Positions 35,476 through 43,834 of a stretch of DNA of 64,000 nucleotides are shown here, in pieces (positions within the stretch are counted from its first letter, which is position 1; every line of letters starts with the position of its first letter). Source of the DNA: Streptomyces sp. 7-21 (GTDB lineage Bacteria > Actinomycetota > Actinomycetes > Streptomycetales > Streptomycetaceae); NCBI RefSeq assembly GCF_016741785.1, contig NZ_JAERRL010000004.1, positions 186,001-250,000 of the forward strand. Direction: 5' to 3'. A model generated the notes under the pieces. That model worked only from the letters and a program-made list of their open reading frames with translations, made no database searches and was not told the DNA's origin. The translations under genes were made by a program, and so were the position numbers.

Positions 35476-36243
35476 TCACCGCTCCAGCCGCCGGAAGACG
35501 GTCAGCCACTGCTGGGGCGTCACCAGGCCCACCGGCGCGTCCTCGGACACGCCCGCCGCACGCAGCGCCGCGCGCACCCGCGCGGCGGGACGGGTGCGCG
35601 ACAGCGTCGCGCGCACCGAGCCGCCCACGCCGGTGAAGCCCTCGGCCACCAGCGCGCGGAACGCGCCGAGCCGCCGCGCGGGCAGCAGCGGGGCCGGGCG
35701 GCGGACGATCCGCAGCACGGCCGAGTCCGTGCGCGGCACCGGCGTGAACCGCTCGCGGCTGATGCGCGGCCCCAGCCGCCACGCGAACTCCGGCCAGGAA
35801 CATACGGTCACGAGGGTCCAGCGGCCGTAGTCGCCGGTCCGCTTGCGCGCGTACTCCCGCTGCGTCACGAGCGTCGCCGACGTCAGACCGGGCGCGGCCA
35901 GGCACCAGCGGACGATCTCGGACGTGCGGGCGTAGGGGATGCTGCCGACGACGGCGAACGGGCCGCGCGGCGGGCGCGCCCGCAGGAAGTCGCCGGGCAC
36001 CACCCGGATGTTCCGCGCCCGCGCCAGGCGGCGCGGCAGCCGCGCCGCCAGCACCGGGTCCAGCTCATAGGCCACGACCTGGCGTGCGCTGGCGGCGAGG
36101 ACACGGGTGAGCGTGCCCTCGCCGGCGCCGGGTTCGAGCACCAGGTCGCGCGGGCCGACGCGTGAGGCGCGCACGATCGCGCGCAGCGTGGCCGGGTCGT
36201 ACAGGAAGTTCTGGGAGTAGGTCTTGCGGCGGCTGACTGCCAC
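35476..36243 (-). CDS. Erm-type 23S rRNA adenine-N6 methyltransferase
   Basis: A 255-aa Rossmann methyltransferase of the KsgA/Erm family that methylates A2058 of 23S rRNA and gives macrolide-lincosamide-streptogramin B resistance. Motifs: Y-S-Q-N-F-L-Y near residue 10, E-P-G-A-G-E-G-T-L-T near residue 37 (SAM), E-L-D near residue 60 and G-D-F-L. Motif IV reads G-S-I-P-Y where Asn-Ile-Pro-Phe/Tyr is usual. The length and a C-terminal domain with R-F-T-P-V-P fit Erm rather than KsgA, which is longer. A GTG start follows GAGGG. The upstream hairpin and short ORF suggest inducible expression. It could be intrinsic resistance; no macrolide cluster is in view. Confidence 0.85.
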   Translation of the reverse strand: MAVSRRKTYSQNFLYDPATLRAIVRASRVGPRDLVLEPGAGEGTLTRVLAASARQVVAYELDPVLAARLPRRLARARNIRVVPGDFLRARPPRGPFAVVGSIPYARTSEIVRWCLAAPGLTSATLVTQREYARKRTGDYGRWTLVTVCSWPEFAWRLGPRISRERFTPVPRTDSAVLRIVRRPAPLLPARRLGAFRALVAEGFTGVGGSVRATLSRTRPAARVRAALRAAGVSEDAPVGLVTPQQWLTVFRRLER

Positions 36244-36287
36244 GGGTGATGCCCTCGCCCTCGTGCGGACCGGAAACCCGGAAACGA

Positions 36288-36337
36288 GGACAGGCCACGG
36301 AGAAGCGGGAACGGGGATGCCCGCTGGCGGCCTGTCC
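36288..36337 (-). promoter_or_regulatory. Hairpin in the erm leader, possible attenuator
   Basis: A 9-bp outer stem (GGACAGGCC with GGCCTGTCC) encloses an inner 5-bp stem (GCGGG with CCCGC). It lies 45-94 nt before the erm start, within the region transcribed from the leaderless promoter upstream. A role in attenuation is inferred from position. Confidence 0.5.
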
Positions 36338-36515
36338 GGGTCATGACGGAACTCCGGACGGCCCTGGCGGTCACCGCGTATGAACGCCCAGCGGCGGCGG
36401 GAAAGGGAAGAGCGAGCGGAAAACGGGAAAAGCTCACAAAGGGGAAGGCGGCACGCGCCGCGACGCGTCCGAAGGGCGGACAGCGGGCCGCGGCGGATGC
36501 CCGACGCCGGGCGGT

Positions 36516-36626
36516 CTAGCGGACCAGGGCCGGGCGCCGGCCGCGCGGGCGGCGGGTCATAAGAATGCTTCCGCCGTCACGGCGCGCGCAGGCGCACACG
36601 TGCAGCGGGAGAAGCGTCACCGACAT
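36516..36626 (-). CDS. Possible leader peptide upstream of erm
   Basis: A 36-codon ORF (M-S-V-T-L-L-P-L-H-V-C-A-C at its start, Arg-rich at its end) 272 nt upstream of the erm gene, in the same direction. Its ATG is exactly 7 nt from a TACGGT -10, with TTGCAC at an 18-nt spacing, so the mRNA should begin at this ATG. Leader peptides on which a drug-stalled ribosome changes downstream RNA folding are the common control of erm genes. No homologue is known to me, and the ORF is too short for codon bias to be decisive. Confidence 0.45.
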   Translation of the reverse strand: MSVTLLPLHVCACARRDGGSILMTRRPRGRRPALVR

Positions 36627-36633
36627 GCCGGAC

Positions 36634-36663
36634 ACCGTAGGCGGGTCATCGGCCGCTGTGCAA
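36634..36663 (-). promoter_or_regulatory. Promoter of the erm leader transcript
   Basis: Read on the minus strand: TTGCAC (-35), an 18-nt spacer, TACGGT (-10), then 7 nt to the ATG of the short ORF. This is the best sigma-70-like promoter in the 512-nt gap. The rest of the gap, toward the ABC transporter gene, shows only a GGGAGG Shine-Dalgarno. Confidence 0.6.
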
Positions 36664-36756
36664 ACGGTTTCCCGTGTGGCGCCAGATGACCGAGGATGAA
36701 ATCACCAGGCCCGGACGTTCACGTCTGACGGTGACAGCGGCACGACGGGAGGCGCG

Positions 36757-39700
36757 GTGGCAGCCGAGGCGGCGCAGGAGAAACACAGCGGTGGCTGGGT
36801 GCGGCGGCTGAGCGCGTACTGCTGGCGGTACCGGCGCAACGTCCTGCTGTCCGTCGGCGCCTCGCTGGCGGGCATGGGCGTCATGGCCCTGATGCCCCTG
36901 ATCATCAAGGTCGTCATCGACGACGTGGTCGTCGCCGGCGGTGACGGCCTCGCGCTGTGGACCGGCCTGCTGATCGCCGCGGCCGTCGTCGTCTACGCCC
37001 TGACGTTCATCCGCCGCTACTTCGGCGGGCGGCTGGGCATCGACGTGCAGCACGACCTGCGCACCGAGATGTTCCGCACCATCACCCGGCTCGACGGCCG
37101 CCGCCAGGACCAGCTGTCGACGGGCCAGGTCGTCGGCCGGGCCACCAGCGACCTCCAGCTGATCCAGGGCCTGCTGTTCATGCTGCCGATGACCATCGGG
37201 AACCTGATGCTGTTCGTGGTCTCGCTGGTCGTGATGGTGGCGCTGTCGCCGCTGCTGACGCTCATCGCCCTGGCCGTCGGGCCCGCCCTGGCACTGATCG
37301 CCTGGCGCAGCCGCGACCGCCTCTTCCCCGCCACCTGGTACGCCCAGGGGCAGGCGGGTGCCGTCGCCGGGATCGTGGACGGCGCCGTAACGGGCGTCCG
37401 CGTGGTCAAGGGCTTCGGGCAGGAGGAGCAGGAGGCCGGGAAGCTGCGCGAGGCCAGCCGCCGCCTGTTCGCCGCCCGGATGCGGGCCGTGAAGCTCAAC
37501 GCCCGGTACACGCCCGCGCTCCAGGCCGTGCCCGCGCTCGGCCAGGTCGCCATGCTCGCGCTCGGCGGCTGGATGGCCACCCGGGGGCAGATCACCCTCG
37601 GTACCTTCGTGGCGTTCTCCACCTACCTGGCACAGCTCGTCGCCCCCGTGCGGATGCTGACGATGGTCCTCATCGTGGGCCAGCAGGCCAGGGCGGGCGT
37701 CGAGCGCGTGCTGGAGCTGATCGACACCGAGCCGGAGATCCGCGAGGCGCCCGGCGCCCGTGACCTGCCGGCCGACGCGCCCGCCACCGTCGAGTTCGAC
37801 CACGTCAGCTTCGGCTACGGCGAGGGCGGTAACCGCCAGGCCACCGCCCGTCCCGTGCTGCGGGACCTGTCGCTGCGCATCGACCCGGGCGAGACGCTCG
37901 CCATCGTCGGGCCGTCCGGCAGCGGCAAGTCCACGGTCTCGCTGCTGCTGCCGCGCTTCTACGACCCGGACAGCGGCACCATCCGCGTCGGCGGCGAGGA
38001 CATCCGGGAGCTGACCTACGCGTCGCTGCGCAGTGCCATCGGCCTGGTGCCCGAGGACAGCTTCCTGTTCTCCGACACCATCCGGGCCAACCTCGCCTAC
38101 GGCCATCCCGAGGCCACCGACGAGCAGATCCGGGCCGCCGCCCGCGCCGCCCAGGCTGACCGGTTCATCGAGGAGCTGCCCGACGGCTACGACACGGTCG
38201 TCGGTGAGCAGGGGCTGACGCTCTCCGGCGGCCAGCGGCAGCGGATCGCGCTGGCCCGCGCCATCCTCACCGACCCGCGGCTGCTGATCCTCGACGACGC
38301 CACGTCCGCCGTGGACGCCCGCGTCGAGCACGAGATCCACGACGCGCTGCGGTCGGTCATGGCCGGCCGCACCACCCTCCTCATCGCGCACCGGCAGTCC
38401 ACGCTCCAGCTCGCCGACCGCATCGCCGTGCTCGACGCCGGCGAGCTGGTGGACACCGGCACCCACGAGGAGCTGCTGGCCCGCTGCGAGCTGTACCGGC
38501 GCCTGCTGGCCGACCCCGGCGAGCTCGGCGGCGTCGAGCGCGACCCGGCCGGGCTGGCCGCCGGGGACGGCGACGAGCCGCCGCCCGGCGGGGTGACGCC
38601 CGAGCTGTGGGGGCGGGACGGCAGCGGTGAGGAGAGCGCCAAGGACGGCAAGGACGGCAAAGACGGCAAGGACGGTGCCGGCCGCCGGGCGGAGAACCAG
38701 GCTGGGCCCGCGTTCTCGCCGACGGGCAACGCCGCCCTCCCGCCCGATCTGGCCGCCCGCGTCGCGGCGCTGCCCCCGGCCGACGACACGCCGGACATCG
38801 ACGAGGAGCGGGCCGCCCGCCCCGAGGAGTCCTATGGCGTGCGCCGCCTGCTGGCCGGGCTCGGCCGGCCGCTGGTGTTCGCGCTGCTGCTGGTCGTCGC
38901 CGACGCGGCCGCCTCGCTGCTGCTGCCCGTGCTGATCCGGCACGGCATCGACGAGGGGGTGCAGCGCGTCGCGCTGGGCGCGGTGTGGACGGCGGCCGGG
39001 GTGGCGCTGGCCGTGGTGCTCGCGCAGTGGCTGGTGCAGTGGGCCAGCATCCGGGCGGTCGGCCGCACCGGTGAACGCGCGCTGTACGCGCTGCGGATCA
39101 AGATCTTCGCGCACCTGCAACGGCTGGGCCTGGACTACTTCGAGCGGGAGCTGACCGGCCGCGTCATGACGCGGATGACCACCGACGTGGACGCGCTCAC
39201 CAGCTTCCTGCAGACCGGCCTGGTCCAGGCGCTGGTCGCGGTGCTGACGTTCTTCGGGATCATGGTCGCGCTGGTCGTCATCGACGCGCAGCTGGCGCTG
39301 GTGGTGCTTGCCACGCTGGTGCCGCTGGTGATCGGCACCGTCATCTTCCGGCGCCACAGCGTCAGGGCGTACCAGCTGGCGCGCGAGCGCGTCAGCGGCG
39401 TCAACGCCGACCTCCAGGAGTCGGTCGCCGGGCTGCGGATGGTGCAGGCGTTCCGGCGCGAGCGCGACGGCTACGAACGGTTCGCTGCCCGCTCGGACGG
39501 CTACCGGCAGGCCCGGGTCCACGGACAGTGGCTGATCTCCGTGTACTTCCCGTTCGTGCAGCTGCTGTCGACGCTGGCGACGGCGGGCGTGCTGATCGTC
39601 GGCGCGGGGCGCGTGGCCGGCGAGAGCCTGACGGCGGGCGCGCTGGTGGCGTATCTGCTGTACATCGAGCTGTTCTTCGCGCCGGTGCAGCAGCTCTCGC

Positions 39701-40587
39701 AGGTCTTCGACGGGTACCAGCAGGCCAGCGTCTCGCTCGGCCGCGTCCAGGAGCTGCTGCGCGAGCCCGTCACGGTGCCGCTGGCCGAGCGGCCGAAGCC
39801 GGTGACGTCGCTGCGCGGCGAGGTGGAGTTCGACAACGTCGACTTCTCCTACGCGCCCGCGGGTGACGGCGGTGAGACCGGCGAGAAGGCGCTCAGCGGC
39901 GTCAGCCTGACCATCCCGGCCGGGCAGACCGTGGCGTTCGTCGGCGAGACCGGCGCCGGCAAGTCCACGCTGGTCAAGCTCGTCGCGCGGTTCTACGACC
40001 CGACCTCGGGCGCGGTGCGCGTGGACGGCACCGACCTGCGCGAGCTGGATCTGACGGCCTACCGCCACCGCATCGGCATCGTCCCGCAGGAGGCGTACCT
40101 CTTCCCGGGAACGGTCCGCGACGCCATCGCCTACGGCCGTCCCGGCGCCACCGATGCCGAGGTTGAGGCGGCGGCCCGCGCCGTGGGCGCACACCAGATG
40201 ATCGCGGCACTGCCCGGCGGCTACCTCCACCGCCTCACCGAGCGCGGCCGGAACCTTTCGGCCGGCCAGCGGCAGCTGATCGCGCTGGCCCGGGCCGAGC
40301 TGGTCGCCCCCGACATCCTGCTGCTGGACGAGGCGACCGCCGCCCTTGACCTGGCGACGGAGGCCCTGGTCAACCAGGCCACCGACCGCATCGCGACCCG
40401 CCGTACGACCCTGGTCGTCGCCCACCGCCTGACCACGGCGGCCCGCGCCGACCGCGTGGTCGTGCTGGACCACGGGCGGGTCGTCGAGGACGGCACCCAC
40501 GAGGAGCTGCTGGCGGCCCAGGGCGCCTATGCCGCGCTGTGGCGCACCTACGCGGGCGAGCCCGTCGGGGCCCCAGCGCAGGCGTGA
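36757..40587 (+). CDS. Fused double ABC exporter (TMD-NBD-TMD-NBD)
   Basis: A 1276-aa full ABC exporter in one chain. First half: six transmembrane helices (about residues 30-310), then an ATPase with Walker A G-P-S-G-S-G-K-S-T, signature L-S-G-G-Q-R-Q-R and Walker B L-L-I-L-D-D-A-T-S. A charged linker of about 100 residues follows, including tandem K-D-G triplets. Second half: six more helices and an ATPase with G-E-T-G-A-G-K-S-T, an altered signature (L-S-A-G-Q-R-Q-L) and L-L-L-D-E-A-T. The first Walker B ends D-D rather than D-E, so the first ATP site lacks the catalytic Glu, a typical asymmetric exporter. Substrate unknown. It is divergent from erm, but such fused transporters are common in Streptomyces and need not be linked to resistance. 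Confidence 0.92.
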   Translation: MAAEAAQEKHSGGWVRRLSAYCWRYRRNVLLSVGASLAGMGVMALMPLIIKVVIDDVVVAGGDGLALWTGLLIAAAVVVYALTFIRRYFGGRLGIDVQHDLRTEMFRTITRLDGRRQDQLSTGQVVGRATSDLQLIQGLLFMLPMTIGNLMLFVVSLVVMVALSPLLTLIALAVGPALALIAWRSRDRLFPATWYAQGQAGAVAGIVDGAVTGVRVVKGFGQEEQEAGKLREASRRLFAARMRAVKLNARYTPALQAVPALGQVAMLALGGWMATRGQITLGTFVAFSTYLAQLVAPVRMLTMVLIVGQQARAGVERVLELIDTEPEIREAPGARDLPADAPATVEFDHVSFGYGEGGNRQATARPVLRDLSLRIDPGETLAIVGPSGSGKSTVSLLLPRFYDPDSGTIRVGGEDIRELTYASLRSAIGLVPEDSFLFSDTIRANLAYGHPEATDEQIRAAARAAQADRFIEELPDGYDTVVGEQGLTLSGGQRQRIALARAILTDPRLLILDDATSAVDARVEHEIHDALRSVMAGRTTLLIAHRQSTLQLADRIAVLDAGELVDTGTHEELLARCELYRRLLADPGELGGVERDPAGLAAGDGDEPPPGGVTPELWGRDGSGEESAKDGKDGKDGKDGAGRRAENQAGPAFSPTGNAALPPDLAARVAALPPADDTPDIDEERAARPEESYGVRRLLAGLGRPLVFALLLVVADAAASLLLPVLIRHGIDEGVQRVALGAVWTAAGVALAVVLAQWLVQWASIRAVGRTGERALYALRIKIFAHLQRLGLDYFERELTGRVMTRMTTDVDALTSFLQTGLVQALVAVLTFFGIMVALVVIDAQLALVVLATLVPLVIGTVIFRRHSVRAYQLARERVSGVNADLQESVAGLRMVQAFRRERDGYERFAARSDGYRQARVHGQWLISVYFPFVQLLSTLATAGVLIVGAGRVAGESLTAGALVAYLLYIELFFAPVQQLSQVFDGYQQASVSLGRVQELLREPVTVPLAERPKPVTSLRGEVEFDNVDFSYAPAGDGGETGEKALSGVSLTIPAGQTVAFVGETGAGKSTLVKLVARFYDPTSGAVRVDGTDLRELDLTAYRHRIGIVPQEAYLFPGTVRDAIAYGRPGATDAEVEAAARAVGAHQMIAALPGGYLHRLTERGRNLSAGQRQLIALARAELVAPDILLLDEATAALDLATEALVNQATDRIATRRTTLVVAHRLTTAARADRVVVLDHGRVVEDGTHEELLAAQGAYAALWRTYAGEPVGAPAQA
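38641..38676 (+). repeat. Tandem 9-bp repeat in the ABC linker
   Basis: Four near-perfect copies of AAGGACGGC (encoding Lys-Asp-Gly) in the interdomain linker. It is a likely slippage-prone spot, with no functional claim. Confidence 0.7.
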
Positions 40588-40694
40588 CGTGCCTAAACAG
40601 GCAAGATTACACGCTCCAGGGGCGCAAAAGTGCTTGGTGTTACCGGATAGTCATGCGACGATACGAACGTTTAATCGACTGAAGGGGGAGCTGC

Positions 40695-41591
40695 ATGGAG
40701 TTACGGCACCTGGTGACCTTTCAGAAGACCGCTGCTCTCCTCAGCTTCACGCGAGCCGCCCAGGAGCTGAACTATGCGCAGTCGAGCGTTACCAGCCAGA
40801 TCCGCGCCCTGGAGGACTCGCTCGGCGTCGAATTATTCGACCGGATCGGCGGGAAGATCCGTCTCACCGAGGCGGGAGAGCGGCTGCTCGTCTACGCCGA
40901 CCAGATCCTTACGCTGACCGAAGAGGCACGGTCCGATGTCACCGGCAGCAACGAGCCTGCGGGCACGCTGGTCATCGGCACCATGGAGTCCATCACCTCC
41001 TACCGCATCCCCCCGCTCCTGGAATTCTTCCACCACCGCTACCCCCGCCTCCAGCTGTCGATGCGGCCCAGCCTGTGCGCGGAGACCCGGCACGCGCTGC
41101 GCCACGGCACCTTCGACATCGGCTTCCTGATGGAGCAGGAGACCGTTCACCCCGGGCTGAGTTCCGTGGTGCTCCTCGAGGAGCCGCTGGTGCTCATCGC
41201 CGCGCCCAGCCACCCGCTGGCCGCCGCGGCGTCCGTGACGCTGGCCGACCTGGCCTCCACCGCACTGCTGGCGACCGAGACGGGCTGCGCCTACCGCGAC
41301 CTGTTCGAGGAGCAGTTCGACGAGCCGGTCTCCTTCCTGGAGTTCGGCACCATCGAAGCCATCAAGCGGGGCGTCATGGCAGGGCTCGGCGTCGCGCTGC
41401 TGCCGGAGATCACCGTCCGGCAGGAGGTCGAGCGCAAGGAGATCGCGGTGCTGCCGTGGAAGGTGCCGTTCGCCGTGCACACGCAGCTGGCGTGGCGTCA
41501 GGGCAAGCGGCTGACCCGGGAGATGCAGCTGTTCATCGACCACACGCTGAGCCTGGTCGCCCAGGAACCGCGGCTGAGGGGCGGCGGGTAG
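40695..41591 (+). CDS. LysR-family regulator containing a TTA codon
   Basis: A 298-aa LysR-type regulator. The N-terminal winged helix (residues 1-60) shows L-L-S-F-T-R-A-A-Q-E-L-N-Y-A-Q-S-S-V-T. The effector domain (about 90-290) is a type-2 periplasmic-binding fold (L-V-I-G-T-M-E, G-T-F-D-I-G-F-L-M). An in-frame TTA encodes Leu47, so translation should depend on the bldA tRNA, as for many pathway-specific regulators. A Shine-Dalgarno GAAGGGGGAG precedes the ATG. It is convergent with the biosynthetic operon, beyond a shared terminator, and may control it from a distance. An alternative role is regulation of the preceding ABC transporter gene. Confidence 0.9.
   Translation: MELRHLVTFQKTAALLSFTRAAQELNYAQSSVTSQIRALEDSLGVELFDRIGGKIRLTEAGERLLVYADQILTLTEEARSDVTGSNEPAGTLVIGTMESITSYRIPPLLEFFHHRYPRLQLSMRPSLCAETRHALRHGTFDIGFLMEQETVHPGLSSVVLLEEPLVLIAAPSHPLAAAASVTLADLASTALLATETGCAYRDLFEEQFDEPVSFLEFGTIEAIKRGVMAGLGVALLPEITVRQEVERKEIAVLPWKVPFAVHTQLAWRQGKRLTREMQLFIDHTLSLVAQEPRLRGGG
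40833..40835 (+). other. TTA leucine codon in the lysR gene
   Basis: Codon 47 (Val-Glu-Leu-Phe-Asp context) is TTA, in frame with the ATG. In genomes this GC-rich, TTA is very rare and usually marks bldA-controlled genes. Confidence 0.9.
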
Positions 41592-41630
41592 CGCGCCGCC
41601 GGGGCGGGCGGTTGTCTCCGGCACCGGCAG

Positions 41631-41668
41631 CGCCAAGGGCCGGCCGCGGGTGCGGCCGGCCCTTGGCG
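41631..41668. terminator. Bidirectional terminator between lysR and the operon
   Basis: A perfect 17-bp stem (41631-41647 with 41652-41668) with a 4-nt loop. It sits between two convergent stop codons and is one of the strongest hairpins in the window. Confidence 0.88.
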
Positions 41669-41690
41669 TGTGGGCGGCGGGTGCGCCGGG

Positions 41691-42725
41691 TCAGTAGTGG
41701 ACGCGGCGCTCACCGGCGGCGCGCCGGTACCTGATCGTCCACTGGTTGCGCCGCACGTAGGTGCGCTGGAGCCAGCGGTCCGCGCCGTCGTACCGGGCGG
41801 TGAACGGGGTGCGCGCGTGCAGCCCCTTGCGGTTGTTGATCAGCAGCGCCTCACCGGGCCGCAGGTAGACGGTGTGCGACACCTCGCGGCAGGCCGCCTG
41901 CAGCCGGTCCAGCGCCGCCTCGGCGGCGCTGGTCATGCCGCGCACGCCGTTGGCCGACGAGGAGATCTCGGGTGAGTCCTCGGGGCCGTTGAGGATGGCG
42001 ACCGGGTCCGACAGCACCTCGTCGGTCTTGGCCACGTCACGGCAGTAGCTGCCGGGGGCGTTCAGCCGGAACACCGGGCTGCGCAGCAGCTCCACCGTGC
42101 GGTCGTCCAGGGCGCGGACGATGTCGCGGGCGTCGGCGTAGTGCGTGGCGGCGACGCCCTCGTGGTCGGCGCGCAGGCAGCTCAGCACCAGGAAGTCGGG
42201 GTTGCTGACGTCGTAGCGGCCGATGGAGTCGTGGACGATGTCGTTGTGGAAGTTGAGGAAGACGGTGGAGCCCTGGTTGGTCTGCGTCATGGCCCCGCTG
42301 GCGACGGGGATGACGTCGTGGATCAGCTGTCCCTTCTTCTCGGTGAGGAAGCCGACGGGTTCCCCCAGCAGGCCCGACAGGCCCAGCAGCACGCCCTCGG
42401 CGACGAACGACGGCTTGCTGGTGGCCGGTCCGCCGTTCTCGGGCGTCGGCGGCAGGGTCTCGTCCACCGGCAGGTTCCGGACGTATCCGACGCCGGCCGT
42501 GTCGGTGTGCCGCCCGAAGTCGAGTATGCGCTGGAGCAGGTCGAGCGGCAGGCGGGCGAAGATCTGGTGGTAACGGGCCATGGCGCGGTCGATGTCGGCC
42601 GTCGGATCGGGCTCGGCCGCCAGCAGCCTGCCGAGGTCGTCACGCACCGCGTCGGGCAGCTCGATCAGGTCGAGGGTCTGCGGGCGGGCCTGCTCGCTGG
42701 CGGGGGAGACGGTGGCGGTGGTCAT
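41691..42725 (-). CDS. Fe(II)/2-oxoglutarate oxygenase, clavaminate-synthase-like
   Basis: A 344-aa non-haem iron dioxygenase resembling the AsnO/VioC/lysine-hydroxylase branch of the TauD/clavaminate synthase superfamily, which hydroxylate free or tethered amino acids. Metal site: H-N-D near residue 157 (in F-L-N-F-H-N-D) and the distal His in N-N-R-K-G-L-H-A-R-T-P-F. The 2-oxoglutarate-binding Arg lies in D-R-W-L-Q-R-T-Y. The more common HxE of the clade is HxD here. The acid ligand is present, so hydroxylation, not halogenation, is expected. It is the last gene of the operon, 50 nt after the kinase. A substrate derived from 3-methylaspartate is inferred from context. Confidence 0.85.
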   Translation of the reverse strand: MTTATVSPASEQARPQTLDLIELPDAVRDDLGRLLAAEPDPTADIDRAMARYHQIFARLPLDLLQRILDFGRHTDTAGVGYVRNLPVDETLPPTPENGGPATSKPSFVAEGVLLGLSGLLGEPVGFLTEKKGQLIHDVIPVASGAMTQTNQGSTVFLNFHNDIVHDSIGRYDVSNPDFLVLSCLRADHEGVAATHYADARDIVRALDDRTVELLRSPVFRLNAPGSYCRDVAKTDEVLSDPVAILNGPEDSPEISSSANGVRGMTSAAEAALDRLQAACREVSHTVYLRPGEALLINNRKGLHARTPFTARYDGADRWLQRTYVRRNQWTIRYRRAAGERRVHY

Positions 42726-42775
42726 GACGTGATTCCTCCTGTCTGACGAGTGGTGACGGGGTGCCGGTAAGAGGT

Positions 42776-43834
42776 TCAGTACTGGTCGTCGTGGAGCCGC
42801 TGCGCGAGTTGCCGGGCCGCCGCGGCGTCCTCGGCGATGTGCGTGGTCACCTGGCTGCCTTGGATCTGCGTGACGGGGATGCCGAGCAGCTGCGGGCGGG
42901 GCAGGCCGTGCTGGTCCAGGAAGCCTTCGAGGTCGAGGTAGCCGCCGATGACGGCGATGTGGGCGCCGCCCTCCAGCCGCACGGTCTCCACTCCCTCGGA
43001 GCGGAAGACGCTGTGCGCCTTGTCCGCTTCCTCCGCGGTGGCGAAGGCCAGGACGCGGGAGCGTTCGTTGAGCACGACCCCGGCGACCGGGGCGCCTTCC
43101 GGGCCGATGACCGTGCCGGTGCGGAAGGGCGGGCGGTTGACGCGGCAGACGAGGGTGATGCCGTACTGCTTGGCGGCCTTGACGGAGCGGGCGTGCAGCA
43201 CCTTCGCCCCGTGGGCCGACAGCAGCGCCGCGGTGTCGTAGGTGACCTCCCGCAGCAGACGGGTGCCGGTGACCTGGTTCGGGTCGGCGCTGTAGACGCC
43301 GTCCACGTCGGAGTGGATCTCGCAGGTGTCCGCGCCGACCGCCGCGGCCACCAGGACGGCGGAGAGGTCGGAGCTGTTCTTGCCCAGCCAGGTGGGCCGG
43401 CCCTGCTCGTCGGCGGCCTGGCCGCCGGGGACCAGCACGATCTGGTGAGCGGCCAGGGCCTGCCGCAGCGGCCCGGGGTCGAGGTGGGCCAGCCGGGCCC
43501 GCGCGAACGTGGCGTCCGTGCGCAGCCCCTGCTGGTGGCCGGCCAGCACGGTCGCCGTCATGCCGCGGCGGTGGAGCGCGCTGGCCAGCAGGTGGGCGCT
43601 GACCGTGTCGGCCAGGGTGAGCAGGCCGGCGATGGAGGCGTCCTCCGGGTGGGGGTTGACCGTGGTGAGGCGCTCCCGCAGGCGCTCCGTCTCGCCCGGC
43701 ATGGCGCTGACGACGACGGCGAAGTGCCGCTCCTCGTCGTGGACCCGGCCGGCCAGCGCCTCGGCGATGAGCCCGTAGGCGTCGTAGTCCGGGAAGGTCG
43801 AGCCGCCGAATTTCAGCACGCCGGGCGTTCTCAC
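42776..43834 (-). CDS. Aspartokinase-like amino acid kinase of the operon
   Basis: A 352-aa aspartate kinase homologue that would phosphorylate the beta-carboxyl of aspartate or, here, 3-methylaspartate. N-terminal L-K-F-G-G-S-T-F replaces the usual K-F-G-G-T-S. Other motifs are [10 protein letters not shown] near residue 160 (family G-R-G-G-S-D) and [11 protein letters not shown] near residue 185. After the kinase domain only about 100 residues remain, with one degenerate ACT-like segment, against two ACT domains in the 421-aa housekeeping enzyme. Lysine/threonine feedback control may be lost. The GTG overlaps the stop of the semialdehyde dehydrogenase by 4 nt, so the two are coupled. Confidence 0.85.
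   Translation of the reverse strand: MRTPGVLKFGGSTFPDYDAYGLIAEALAGRVHDEERHFAVVVSAMPGETERLRERLTTVNPHPEDASIAGLLTLADTVSAHLLASALHRRGMTATVLAGHQQGLRTDATFARARLAHLDPGPLRQALAAHQIVLVPGGQAADEQGRPTWLGKNSSDLSAVLVAAAVGADTCEIHSDVDGVYSADPNQVTGTRLLREVTYDTAALLSAHGAKVLHARSVKAAKQYGITLVCRVNRPPFRTGTVIGPEGAPVAGVVLNERSRVLAFATAEEADKAHSVFRSEGVETVRLEGGAHIAVIGGYLDLEGFLDQHGLPRPQLLGIPVTQIQGSQVTTHIAEDAAAARQLAQRLHDDQY

Noticed and set aside
38641..38676. Possible CRISPR-like repeat
   Set aside because: Only a 9-bp coding tandem repeat (Lys-Asp-Gly) inside an interdomain linker, without spacers.
36646..40500. Very long open frame antisense to the fused ABC exporter
   Set aside because: Shadow of a GC-biased coding strand; its translation is Gly/Gln/Arg/His-rich without motifs.
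36757..40587. Resistance island of erm plus fused ABC exporter
   Set aside because: Adjacent and divergent, but the ABC type is common in Streptomyces and nothing ties it to macrolides, so I keep them separate.
41691..42725. Non-haem iron halogenase
   Set aside because: The acid ligand (Asp of H-N-D) is present; halogenases replace it with Gly or Ala.
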